Source: Falsirhodobacter sp. 20TX0035
Lineage (GTDB): Bacteria > Pseudomonadota > Alphaproteobacteria > Rhodobacterales > Rhodobacteraceae
DNA length: 46,088 nt
NCBI RefSeq assembly: GCF_028307215.1
Contig: NZ_JAQMHV010000017.1
Location: 1 to 46,088 of the forward strand
Reading direction: 5' to 3'
A program made the translations under genes and the position numbers. A model generated the notes under the pieces. That model saw nothing but the letters and a program-made list of their open reading frames with translations. It was not told where the DNA came from and did no database searches. Every line of letters begins with the position of its first letter. The first letter of the stretch is position 1. Shown in pieces: positions 25,554 to 34,368 of this stretch.

Positions 25554-27272
25554 ATGACCGTGCTCGCCCCGCCCGCCGCCGATGCCACCCGAAGGTCGTT
25601 GTTCGGCGAGATCCCGATCCAATACGGGCTTGCCGGACTGACCGTGATGCTGGTGGCCGCCCCCCTGGCCCCCATCATCCTGCAAGCGTTCAGCGACAAA
25701 CCGCTTTACGACAACGGCGCGTTTACCTTCGCGAACTTCTCGCGACTGACGGGATTTCCCGGCTTCTGGCAGATGGCGTTGAACACGCTGCTGTTCGGGC
25801 TGATCGCGACCTTCGTCGCCCAAGTCATCGGCACGGCGGCGGCGATCCTGATCGGCCGCACCGACCTGCCGCTGCGCCGCCTCTTGGGGGAGGTGTTCCT
25901 CTGGCCGCTTTACGTCTCGTCGCTGATCCTCGCCTTTGCCTGGGCCACGATCTACGGGCCGTCCGGCTATGTCACCCAAGTCGCGATGCTGGCCACCGGC
26001 GGGATGCCGTGGGACCTCTACACCCTCTGGGGAATGAGCCTCGTGGCGGGCGTGTCGCTTGCGCCGGTGTCGTTCATCTACGGGCAGGCCGCCGCGGCCT
26101 CCACCGACCCGACCTTCGAGGAGGCCGCACGCATCGCCGGCGCAGGGCGCGTCTCCACCCTCGTGAACGTCACGCTGCCGCTGATGAAGCCGTCGCTGTT
26201 CTTCAGCTCCATCCTCATCTTCACCTCCTCGCTGGAGATGCTGTCGATCCCGCTGGTCTTCGGCACGCCGTCGGGGGTCAAGGTATTCTCCACGTTCCTC
26301 TACGAACGCATCGGCAATGCGGCGATCCCCGATTACGGGGTGGCCGCCACGGCGGCGCTGGTGCTGGTGGTCGTCATCGTGGGCCTCATCGCGCTGCAAA
26401 GCCGGGTGCTGGGGGCCACGCGGAAATACGTGACCATCGGCGGCAAGTCGGTGCGCCCGCGCCCGTTCCCGCTGGGGCCCTTCCGCTGGCCGGTCTTCAC
26501 GGTGGTGGTGGCCTACGTCCTGCTGGCGGTCTGCCTGCCGCTGGGCATTCTGGTGCTGAGAGGGTTCGTGACGTTCCTGCATCCCATGGCGCCACTGGCC
26601 GACGTCCTGACGCTGGACAACTTCCGCGTCTTGGCCGAGTTTCCGTCCTACGCCCGGTCGATCTGGAACTCCCTGTTCATCGCCGGGGTCGGCGGTTTGA
26701 TTGCCACCGCCTTCATCACGCTGGTCGCCATCGTGGTCCACCGGTCCGAGTTCCGGTTCCGCCGCCCGCTGCTCTATGTCGCACTGATGCCCCGGGCCAT
26801 TCCGGGGCTGATCGCGGGGATCGGCTTCTTCTATGCCGTCGCGATGATCCCCGGTCTGGCGCCTTTGCGCAGCACGGTCTGGATCCTGATGATCGCCTTC
26901 ACCATGGCCGCGATTCCGCTGGGTTACGGTGCCATTGCGCCCATGCTGCTGAAGATCGGGCCCGAGCTGGATCAGGCGGCCCGCGTTCAGGGTGCGAGCT
27001 GGTGGCGGTCGATCACCCGCGTGGTGCTGCCCTTGCTGAAGCCCGCGATCGTGGCCTGCTTCGCGCTCCTCTTCATCAACTTCTTCAAGGAATACTCGAC
27101 TGCCGTGTTCCTCTACGCACCTGGCAGCGAGGTCATCGGCACCACCCTTCTGCAGTTCTGGACGCAGGGGCATCTGGGCTATGTCGCCGCCCTCTCCACC
27201 GTCCAGGTCGCTATCATCGCCTTCTGCATCGCCCTCGCGCGGTCCGTCTTCGGAGTGAAAATCTATGGCTGA
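25554..27272 (+). CDS. ABC transporter permease, fused two-domain Fe3+ type, set 1
   Basis: This 572-aa membrane protein has two BPD_transp_1 domains of about six helices each. ABC-contact (EAA) loops are visible as EEAARIAGAGRVSTLVNVTLPLM and near AARVQGASWWRSITRVVLPLLK. Such fused permeases act as pseudo-homodimers with one ATPase gene product. It overlaps the ATPase gene by 8 nt. It aligns along its length with the second permease at 31656, sharing IQYGLA near the N-terminus and FKEYSTAVFLYAPGSEV near the C-terminus. Confidence 0.9.
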   Translation: MTVLAPPAADATRRSLFGEIPIQYGLAGLTVMLVAAPLAPIILQAFSDKPLYDNGAFTFANFSRLTGFPGFWQMALNTLLFGLIATFVAQVIGTAAAILIGRTDLPLRRLLGEVFLWPLYVSSLILAFAWATIYGPSGYVTQVAMLATGGMPWDLYTLWGMSLVAGVSLAPVSFIYGQAAAASTDPTFEEAARIAGAGRVSTLVNVTLPLMKPSLFFSSILIFTSSLEMLSIPLVFGTPSGVKVFSTFLYERIGNAAIPDYGVAATAALVLVVVIVGLIALQSRVLGATRKYVTIGGKSVRPRPFPLGPFRWPVFTVVVAYVLLAVCLPLGILVLRGFVTFLHPMAPLADVLTLDNFRVLAEFPSYARSIWNSLFIAGVGGLIATAFITLVAIVVHRSEFRFRRPLLYVALMPRAIPGLIAGIGFFYAVAMIPGLAPLRSTVWILMIAFTMAAIPLGYGAIAPMLLKIGPELDQAARVQGASWWRSITRVVLPLLKPAIVACFALLFINFFKEYSTAVFLYAPGSEVIGTTLLQFWTQGHLGYVAALSTVQVAIIAFCIALARSVFGVKIYG

Positions 27273-28362
27273 GCTTGTCATCGATCATCTGGTCAAACGA
27301 TTCGGGGCGTTCACCGCGCTCAAGGACTTCTCGCTGCACGTCCGCGACGGGGAGTTCGTCAGCTTCCTCGGGCCGTCGGGCTGTGGCAAATCGACGACGC
27401 TCGCGGCCATCGCAGGCCTGGACCGGCCCTCCGAGGGCAGCATCCGCATCGGCGCGCGCACTTTCTACGACGGCACCAAGGGCATCTTCCTGCCGCCCGA
27501 GGCGCGGGGCTGCGGGCTTGTCTTCCAGAGCTATGCGCTGTGGCCCCACATGACAGTCGCGAAGAACCTGTCCTTCCCGCTGAAGCTGCGCCGGGTGCCC
27601 AAGGCCGAGCAAGGCCGCCGCATCGCGCAGGCGCTGGATCTGGTCGAGATGGGCCCCTATGCCGACCGCTTCCCGCACGAGCTTTCGGGCGGGCAGCAGC
27701 AGCGCGTCGCGCTGGCGCGCACGCTGGTCTACAACCCCGAGATCCTGCTTCTGGACGAGCCGCTGTCGAACCTCGACGCCAAGCTGCGCGACCGCGCCCG
27801 CATCTGGCTGGCCGAGCTGCGCGACAAGCTGCGAATGACGACGATCTACGTCACCCACGACCAGGTGGAGGCGCTGTCGCTGTCCGACCGCATCGTGGTG
27901 ATGAACAAGGGAGAGATCGCTCAGATCGGCACCCCGCAGGAGATCTACGAGAACCCGACCGACGCCTTCGTCGCGGACTTCATCGGCACCACCAACTTCC
28001 TGACGGGCGTGGCGGCGGGCAGTGGGGGGCGGATGCATCTGCAGTTCCCCGACGGCCAGACGCTCGGCCTGCCCGCTGGCGCGCGGGCGGTGCCGGGGCA
28101 GCCCGCGACGCTTGCGCTGCGCCCGAACCAGCTTCTGACCGGAGACGGGCCGGGCACCGCGCTGAAGGCCCGCGTCACGGGGCAAGCCTATGTCGGCGGG
28201 CGCTGGCAGGTCAGCCTCGACATCGGCGGCAATCCCGTCCGGCTGGAGGTGGAGGACCGGCTGGAGGGCGATACGCTGACCATCCGCGTGCCCGACGGCG
28301 CGGGCGCCGTGTTCCGCGCTTCGGCCGACACGCTGGCCCCGGTGACGGCAGGTGCCGCATGA
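27265..28362 (+). CDS. ABC transporter ATP-binding protein (shared by two permease sets)
   Basis: The 365-aa ATPase has Walker A GPSGCGKST at residues 36-44, a Q-loop, signature [13 protein letters not shown], Walker B ILLLDEPLSNLD, the switch His in YVTHDQVEAL, and a C-terminal TOBE domain. It is of the Fe3+/spermidine/sugar type. It overlaps the permease upstream by 8 nt and the CoA-ester lyase downstream by 4 nt. No second ATPase gene accompanies the second binding protein and permease, so this one probably powers both systems (inference). Confidence 0.92.
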   Translation: MAELVIDHLVKRFGAFTALKDFSLHVRDGEFVSFLGPSGCGKSTTLAAIAGLDRPSEGSIRIGARTFYDGTKGIFLPPEARGCGLVFQSYALWPHMTVAKNLSFPLKLRRVPKAEQGRRIAQALDLVEMGPYADRFPHELSGGQQQRVALARTLVYNPEILLLDEPLSNLDAKLRDRARIWLAELRDKLRMTTIYVTHDQVEALSLSDRIVVMNKGEIAQIGTPQEIYENPTDAFVADFIGTTNFLTGVAAGSGGRMHLQFPDGQTLGLPAGARAVPGQPATLALRPNQLLTGDGPGTALKARVTGQAYVGGRWQVSLDIGGNPVRLEVEDRLEGDTLTIRVPDGAGAVFRASADTLAPVTAGAA

Positions 28363-29252
28363 GGATGCTGCGGAGGTCCAGCCTGACGGTCCCGCTCAGT
28401 TCCGAGCAGTTCATCGCCAAGGCGCATCTGCGCGGAGCCGACACGATCACGCTGGATCTGGAGGACGGCGTGGCACCCGCCGCCAAGCCTGCCGCGCGTG
28501 ATGCGCTGCGCGATGCGGTGGTCTCGGCGGGCCGAGGGGGCGCCGGCGTCGGCGTGCGCATCAACCGCCCGCTGCGGATGGCAATGGCCGATCTGGAAGC
28601 CGCGGTGATCCCGGGCGTCGCCTACATCTCCATCGCCAAGGCGGAAAGCGCCGACCATGTGCGGCTTTTGTCCGAAACGATCCTGGAGCTGGAGGAGGAG
28701 CGCGGCCTCTCCCCCGGCGGCATCGGCCTGACCGCCGCGGTCGAGAGCGCCGCCGCGCTTCAGAACGCGCACGCGATCGCCGCCGCTGATCCGCGCCTCT
28801 TCGGCATCGGTCTGGGGGCCGAGGACATTGCCGCCGACTGCCGGATGGACCCGGTCGCCGACGCGCTGGTCCTGCCCAAGCAGATGATCGTCTTCGCCGC
28901 CCGCGCGGCAGGGATCGAACCCTTCGGCTATGTCGGCACCGTGGCCGACTATACCGATCTGGACGGCCTGCGCGAAGCGGTCCGCCGTGGCCGACGCATG
29001 GGCTTTTCCGGCGGCAGTGCCATCCATCCGGACCAGATCCCGGTGCTCAACGAAGGGTTCTCCCCGACGCCTGCCGAAATCGACCACGCCCGCGGCATCA
29101 TTGCCGCGAATGACGAGGCGGTCGCGCAGGGCCGCGGTGCCTTCGCCTACGAGGGCAGGATGATCGATCGTCCGGTTCTTGCCCGCGCTCTCGCTACCCT
29201 CGCCACCGCCGACGCCATCGCCGCGGCCCATGCCCGAGAGTTCACATGCTGA
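28359..29252 (+). CDS. CoA-ester lyase (HpcH/HpaI, citrate lyase beta / citramalyl-CoA lyase-like)
   Basis: A 297-aa TIM-barrel protein. It has RRSSLTVPLSSEQFIAKA at the N-terminus, metal Glu in TLDLEDGVAP, AAVESAAALQNAHAI, GLGAEDIAADCRM and the C-terminal FSGGSAIHPDQI signature. This family splits malyl-, citramalyl- or citryl-CoA into acetyl-CoA plus a keto acid. The ATG overlaps the ATPase stop (ATGA), and its own stop overlaps the CoA-transferase start by 7 nt. The likely pair activity is that the transferase makes a hydroxyacyl-CoA and this enzyme cleaves it. The exact substrate is not determined. Confidence 0.88.
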   Translation: MRMLRRSSLTVPLSSEQFIAKAHLRGADTITLDLEDGVAPAAKPAARDALRDAVVSAGRGGAGVGVRINRPLRMAMADLEAAVIPGVAYISIAKAESADHVRLLSETILELEEERGLSPGGIGLTAAVESAAALQNAHAIAAADPRLFGIGLGAEDIAADCRMDPVADALVLPKQMIVFAARAAGIEPFGYVGTVADYTDLDGLREAVRRGRRMGFSGGSAIHPDQIPVLNEGFSPTPAEIDHARGIIAANDEAVAQGRGAFAYEGRMIDRPVLARALATLATADAIAAAHAREFTC

Positions 29253-30496
29253 TCAAGACGCCTTCCCAAGCAATCCACAAGCGCGAGTTCACCCCTGTAG
29301 CCACCGGGCCGCTGTCGGGCATCCGCGTGCTGGACCTCAGCCGCCTTGTGTCCGGCAATACCGCGACCTTCCTTCTGGCAGATCTGGGTGCCGAGGTCAT
29401 CAAGATCGAACCGGCCGCAGGCGACACGCTGCGCCACTGGCTGCGGTCGGGCTATTCCACCCATTGGAAGAACCTGTCGCGCAGCAAGAAAAGTTTCGGG
29501 CTGGATCTGCGGCGCCCCGGCGCGGTGGAGGTTCTGAAACGCCTCGTGCCGCAGGCGGACATGCTGGTGGAAAATTTCCGGCCCGGGACGCTGGAAAAGA
29601 TCGGCCTGTCGCCCGAAGTGCTGTTGGCGCTAAACCCGCGCCTCGTCATCGTGCGGATTTCAGGCTGGGGTCAGACCGGGCCCTACCGCAATCGTCCCGG
29701 CTTCGGCACACTGGCCGAGGGAATGACCGGCTTCGCCGCCGCCAACGGTTTCCCCGACCGCGAGCCGGTGCTTCCGCCGGGCCCCCTTGCGGATACGATG
29801 GCAGGGTATTGCGCCGCCGTGTCCGCGCTGGCCGCCCTGCGCCATGCCCAGATGCCGGGAGGCGAGGGTCAGGTCATCGACCAGTCGCTGTTCACCCCGC
29901 TGTTCATCAGCCAAGGTCCGCAGGCCGCCAACTACCAGCTGTCCGGACAGGTGCGTCCGCGCGACAGCAACTCGGCCCAATACACCGTGCCGCGCGGCTT
30001 GTTCCGCACCGGCGACGGGAACTACGTCACGCTGTCCGCCTCGATGGAGCCGATGCCGCAGCGGGTGTTCGAGGCGATCGGCAAGGGCCACTTGAACCAA
30101 GACCCGAACTACAACACCGCGGCCGCCCGGACGGAGCGCAAGGACGAGATCCTGGGCTGGGTCGCCGATTTCATGGCCACCATGACCCAAGCCGAGGCCG
30201 TCGCCTTCTTCGAGGCGCGCGACGTGACGGTGGCGCCGATCTATGACATCTCGCACATCATGGACGATCCCCATTTCCAGGAAACGGAGGTGGTCGTGAC
30301 GCTGCCCGACCCCGAAATGGGCGAGATCGCCATGTTCGGTTTCGCCAACCAGCTGAGCAGGACCCCCGCCAACTACTACCGTCCCGCCCCGTCCATCGGA
30401 CAGGACAATGACGAGGTGCTTTCGCTGATCGGAATGGACAAGGTGGAACGCGCAGCTCTGGAGGAGAGCGGCGCGGTTCATCGCGGCAAGGTCTGA
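29246..30496 (+). CDS. Class III (CaiB/BaiF) CoA-transferase
   Basis: The 416-aa protein has GPLSGIRVLDLSRLVSG, LADLGAEVIKIEPAAGDTLR, the family's catalytic Asp in PPGPLADTMAGY, and EGQVIDQSLFTP. Class III CoA-transferases move CoA, often from succinyl-CoA, to a carboxylic acid through an aspartyl-CoA thioester. Between an ABC importer and two acyl-CoA lyases, the natural role is activation of the imported acid. It overlaps the lyase gene by 7 nt. The second binding protein starts 48 nt downstream with its own strong ribosome site. Confidence 0.9.
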   Translation: MLIKTPSQAIHKREFTPVATGPLSGIRVLDLSRLVSGNTATFLLADLGAEVIKIEPAAGDTLRHWLRSGYSTHWKNLSRSKKSFGLDLRRPGAVEVLKRLVPQADMLVENFRPGTLEKIGLSPEVLLALNPRLVIVRISGWGQTGPYRNRPGFGTLAEGMTGFAAANGFPDREPVLPPGPLADTMAGYCAAVSALAALRHAQMPGGEGQVIDQSLFTPLFISQGPQAANYQLSGQVRPRDSNSAQYTVPRGLFRTGDGNYVTLSASMEPMPQRVFEAIGKGHLNQDPNYNTAAARTERKDEILGWVADFMATMTQAEAVAFFEARDVTVAPIYDISHIMDDPHFQETEVVVTLPDPEMGEIAMFGFANQLSRTPANYYRPAPSIGQDNDEVLSLIGMDKVERAALEESGAVHRGKV

Positions 30497-30544
30497 GACA
30501 TCCCTATGCCGGCGGGGAGGCTGGCACCAACGGAGGAGGAAACG

Positions 30545-31636
30545 ATGAAGAAAGTCCTGATGACGCTTGCCGCCATGGCCTTGGCGGGCCACGCCCATGC
30601 ACAGGTTCCGGAAGGCTATCCCGAAGGCTACGCCGGGATGCTGGAAAGCGCTCGAGGCGAAGGCTCGCTTCTGGTCTACACTAACATGGAACCCGTCCAG
30701 TGGGAGGGCGCGGTGGAGCTGTTCAACGCCCTGCTGCCCGAGGTTGAGGTGCAGTTCCTGGAGCTGAACAGCGGCGAGATCGGCGCGCGCTATCAGGCGG
30801 AGGTCGCATCTGGGCAGCGTTCGGCCGATCTGATCGTCACGACCGACATCGCGACATGGGTCAAGATGATGGAAGCGGACCAGATCCTGCCCTACGCCTC
30901 GCCCGAGGCGTCGGTCTATCCGGCATGGAGCATGCCGCATCCCGGTCTTTACACAATTGCCGCCGATCCGATGATGCTCATGTGGAACAAGGCGCTGCTG
31001 CCGGAGGACACGGTTCCCGACAGCATGGGCACGCTTGTCGAACTGGCCGCGGAAAACCCGCAGGTCTTCGACGGCACGATCACCACCTATGACGCAACGA
31101 CGCCCTATGGCTACAACGCGCACAGTGCCTTCGTGAAGTTCCACGGCGACAAGGCTTGGGAATGGCTGGACGTGCTGGCCCCGATGACCCGTCCCGACGG
31201 CACCGGACCGATGCTGGAGAAGGTTACGACAGGCGAATACACCTTGGCCTATTTCATGGGTGCGGGTGTGGCGCGGCTGGCGTTGAAGGACCCGGCACGT
31301 GCTGAAATTGTGGGCCTTGCGCCCATCAAGGACGGCAACCCCATCGTGCTGCGCGGGGCAGCCGCCCCGAAATCCGCGCGCTCGCCGGAAAGCGCCAAGG
31401 TCATGCTCGACGTGCTCCTGTCACGCGATGGTCAGATCAGCCTCGGCAAGCGTGCTCGCACGCCGCTGCGCCCCGACGTGACCTCGGCCGATGTGGATGG
31501 CGGGCTGACCTATGCCGAGGTGGTCGCCCAGATCGGCGAGGAGAACATGATCCCGATCACCTTCGACGCGGAGCTGGCCTCGAACGAGACGTTCGACGCC
31601 TTCGTTGCCCGATACCGCCAGGCCATGGGCCGCTGA
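30545..31636 (+). CDS. ABC transporter substrate-binding protein (Fe3+/AfuA-type family), set 2
   Basis: This 363-aa protein begins with a signal peptide (MKKVLMTLAAMALAGHAHAQ). It closely parallels the set 1 protein: VPEGYPEGYAGM, GEGSLLVYTNMEPVQWEGAV, and matching ends around DVLLSRDGQISLGKRARTPL. Identity looks moderate, so a different but related ligand is likely. A strong GGAGGAGG site lies about 5 nt before the ATG, consistent with high expression as is usual for binding proteins. Confidence 0.88.
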   Translation: MKKVLMTLAAMALAGHAHAQVPEGYPEGYAGMLESARGEGSLLVYTNMEPVQWEGAVELFNALLPEVEVQFLELNSGEIGARYQAEVASGQRSADLIVTTDIATWVKMMEADQILPYASPEASVYPAWSMPHPGLYTIAADPMMLMWNKALLPEDTVPDSMGTLVELAAENPQVFDGTITTYDATTPYGYNAHSAFVKFHGDKAWEWLDVLAPMTRPDGTGPMLEKVTTGEYTLAYFMGAGVARLALKDPARAEIVGLAPIKDGNPIVLRGAAAPKSARSPESAKVMLDVLLSRDGQISLGKRARTPLRPDVTSADVDGGLTYAEVVAQIGEENMIPITFDAELASNETFDAFVARYRQAMGR

Positions 31637-31655
31637 CCCGCGCGAGGAGCATTCC

Positions 31656-33398
31656 GTGTCTGCACACACCACAGAAGCATCGATGGCTGTGACCGGCCAC
31701 CGCCCCGGCGGGCAGAGCAGCGATCTTCAGGCAAAGGCGATCCAATATGGCCTCGCGCTGGTCACGGTGCTGGTCGTGCTGGGGCCGATCCTGCCGATCC
31801 TCTACCAAAGCGTTATCGACCGCCCGATTTACGCCACGGGCCAAGAACTGACGACGGCCAACTACCGCGCCATCCTGTCGGCCCCGGCCTTTGGCGGGGT
31901 GGTGTGGAACTCGTTGACGTTTTCCTTCTGGTCGACGGTGATCTCGCAGGGGCTGGGCGCGGTTCTGGCGCTCTTGATCGGGCGCACGAACCTGCCGCTG
32001 GCGCGCATGTTCGGCAGTGTGACGCTGTGGCCGCTGTTCATCTCGGGTCTGGTCTTCGCCTTCGGGTGGTTCGTGGCCTACGGGCCGTCGGGCTTCGTGA
32101 CGCTGTGGATCCGGGCGACCTTCGGGGTGGTGCCGTGGAACCTTTATTCGATCTCCGGGATGTCGGTGATCTCGGGCATCTCATCGATCCCGATCACTGT
32201 GGTGTTCTGCCTCGGCGCGATGGCGCTGTCGGACAGCTCGCTCGAGGATGCGGCGCGGACCTGCGGCGCCGGACCATGGCGCGTCGTCACCCGGATCACG
32301 CTGCCGATGCTGATGCCGGCGGTCGCTTACAGTGGCATCCTGAACTTTCTCGGGGCGCTGGAATCACTGTCGATCCCGTTGATCATCGGCAAACCGGTGG
32401 GGATCGAGATGTTCATGACCTTCATCTACACTGAAGGCATCGAGCGTCCGCAGCCCAATTACGGCGTGGTCGGTGCGGCGACGGTGATGCTGCTGGCCAT
32501 CATCGCGGTGCTGATCCTCTTGCAGGAAAGGATCGTCGGCAACACGCGCCGGTTCCAGACGGTCAGCGGCAAGGCAACCGCTGCTCGGATATTCGACCTG
32601 GGACCCTGGCGCTGGCCCGCATTCGCGCTGGTCTCGGCCTATGTGCTGCTGGGCGTCGGGGTGCCCCTAGGCATGGTGCTGCTGCGGGCATTCGTCAGCT
32701 TCCTGTCGCCTCTGGTGCCGCTGGCGAACCTGCTGACGCTGGCGAACTTCTCCGAGGCTCTGGCTAACCCGGCTAACATCCGGTCCCTGACGAACACGCT
32801 GGTTCTCGCCATCGGCGGAGGATTTCTCGCGACCGTCGCCTATTCGCTGGTGGCGCTGGTGGTTCATCGCTCGACCTTCCGTTGGCGCGGACCGCTGAAA
32901 TACGTGGCCCTGATGCCGCGCGCCGTGCCGGGGGTCATTGCGGGGCTCGGCGTGTTCTATGCCATGCTGACGGTGCCGGGGCTGTCGGCTCTGAACGGGA
33001 CCATCTGGATCATCGGGCTCGCCTATCTGTCGCGCTATCTCCCTACGGGGTTCGGGGTGCTGTCGCCCGCGCTGGCGCAGATCGGCACGGACCTCGATCG
33101 TGCCGCGCGGGTGATGGGGGCCACGTGGTGGCAGGCGACGACGGGGATCATCCTGCACTTGCTGCGACCGGCCATGCTGGGGGCCTACGCCCTGATCTTC
33201 GTCGCCTTCTTGAAGGAATATTCCACGGCCGTCTTTCTGTTCGGCCCAGGGACCGAGGTGCTCGGCACCTCCATGCTCCGCTACTGGGTCAACGGCGACA
33301 TCGGGCCGATGGCCGCACTCTCGGCGGTCCAGATCGGGCTGACCGTGTTCTTCATCGCGCTGGCGCAAGGCGTCTTCGGGGTGAGGCTCGTGAAATGA
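31656..33398 (+). CDS. ABC transporter permease, fused two-domain Fe3+ type, set 2
   Basis: This protein of about 580 aa has two permease domains. EAA loops are visible as LEDAARTCGAGPWRVVTRITLPML and near AARVMGATWWQATTGIILHLL. It is paralogous to the permease at 25554. GTG 31656 is chosen because GAGGAG lies 6-7 nt upstream; ATG 31683 lacks such a site. It follows the binding protein by 19 nt. It is followed by the HMG-CoA-lyase-like gene rather than by an ATPase. Confidence 0.88.
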   Translation: MSAHTTEASMAVTGHRPGGQSSDLQAKAIQYGLALVTVLVVLGPILPILYQSVIDRPIYATGQELTTANYRAILSAPAFGGVVWNSLTFSFWSTVISQGLGAVLALLIGRTNLPLARMFGSVTLWPLFISGLVFAFGWFVAYGPSGFVTLWIRATFGVVPWNLYSISGMSVISGISSIPITVVFCLGAMALSDSSLEDAARTCGAGPWRVVTRITLPMLMPAVAYSGILNFLGALESLSIPLIIGKPVGIEMFMTFIYTEGIERPQPNYGVVGAATVMLLAIIAVLILLQERIVGNTRRFQTVSGKATAARIFDLGPWRWPAFALVSAYVLLGVGVPLGMVLLRAFVSFLSPLVPLANLLTLANFSEALANPANIRSLTNTLVLAIGGGFLATVAYSLVALVVHRSTFRWRGPLKYVALMPRAVPGVIAGLGVFYAMLTVPGLSALNGTIWIIGLAYLSRYLPTGFGVLSPALAQIGTDLDRAARVMGATWWQATTGIILHLLRPAMLGAYALIFVAFLKEYSTAVFLFGPGTEVLGTSMLRYWVNGDIGPMAALSAVQIGLTVFFIALAQGVFGVRLVK

Positions 33399-33408
33399 GG
33401 GACACAAG

Positions 33409-34368
33409 ATGAGCGACCTTCCAAACCGCGTCACGATCAACGAGGACGGCCCGCGCGAGGGCATCCAGATCGAAAAGGCGCAGATCCCGACCGCCGACAA
33501 GATCGCGCTGATCGACGCGCTGTCGCAAACCGGGCTGGCCGAGATCCAGACGGTCTCCTTCGTCAGCCCCAAGAAGGTGCCGCAATGGAACGACGCCGAG
33601 GCCGTGGTCGCAGGCCTGACCCTGCGGCCCGGCGTCCGATATACCGGTCTTTACCTGAACGCCCGGGGCCTTGATCGCGCGATGGCGACGGGGCGCCTGT
33701 CGATCGAGGGAGGTATCAGCCTGTCGGCTTCGGCCGCGTTCCTCGCGCGGAACATGGACATGACCCCCGAGCGCCAGCGGGAAACGCGGCGCGAGATGAT
33801 CGCCATGTTTAAGGCGGCGAACGTGCCGATCACCAAGGGCAGCGTCAATGCCGCCTTCGGCTGCAACTTCCAAGGCGACATTCCCCTCGACCTGCTGCTC
33901 ACCACGCTGGAGGACGTGTTCGCGTTGGCAGACGAGGCGGGAGTGACGCTGGAAACGATCGGCCTGTCCGACACCATGGGCTGGGCGACGCCGGGGCAGG
34001 TCACCCGCACGATCGGCGCCATCCGGGACCGGTATCCGGACCACGCCCTGTCGCTTCATCTGCACGATACCCGCGGCATGGCCGTCGCGAATGCGCAGGC
34101 AGGGCTCGCAATGGGCGTCGCCGATTTCGACACGTCGGTGGGGGGGCTGGGGGGATGCCCCTTCGCGGCGCACAAGGGCGCCGCCGGCAACCTCTGCACC
34201 GAGGATTTCGTGTTCCTGTGTGAGGAGGCGGGAATCCGGACCGGCATCGACCTCGACGCCCTGATCGAGGCGTCGGAGCTGGCCGAGCGGATCGTCGGCC
34301 ATCCGCTTCCCGGCTCCGTCCGCAAGGGGGGAAGCCTGAACGCGATCCGGGCGGCCCTTGCGGCATAG
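33409..34368 (+). CDS. Hydroxymethylglutaryl-CoA lyase-like enzyme
   Basis: A 319-aa DRE-TIM metallolyase. It has the N-terminal INEDGPREGIQIE in place of the usual DGLRDG, metal His residues in LHLHDTRG, and GGLGGCPFAAHKGAAGNLCTED with the catalytic Cys loop of HMG-CoA lyases. Family members split 3-hydroxy-3-methylglutaryl-CoA or close relatives into acetyl-CoA and a ketone body. The altered DGPRE motif suggests a substrate other than leucine-derived HMG-CoA (inference). No other leucine-degradation gene is nearby, which supports a role tied to the imported acid. GAGGGAC precedes the ATG. Confidence 0.87.
   Translation: MSDLPNRVTINEDGPREGIQIEKAQIPTADKIALIDALSQTGLAEIQTVSFVSPKKVPQWNDAEAVVAGLTLRPGVRYTGLYLNARGLDRAMATGRLSIEGGISLSASAAFLARNMDMTPERQRETRREMIAMFKAANVPITKGSVNAAFGCNFQGDIPLDLLLTTLEDVFALADEAGVTLETIGLSDTMGWATPGQVTRTIGAIRDRYPDHALSLHLHDTRGMAVANAQAGLAMGVADFDTSVGGLGGCPFAAHKGAAGNLCTEDFVFLCEEAGIRTGIDLDALIEASELAERIVGHPLPGSVRKGGSLNAIRAALAA

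Noticed and set aside
25470-27281. Minus-strand open frame of 603 codons
   Set aside because: Antisense to the first fused ABC permease; extremely rich in Asp, Arg, Gly and Gln with no motif.
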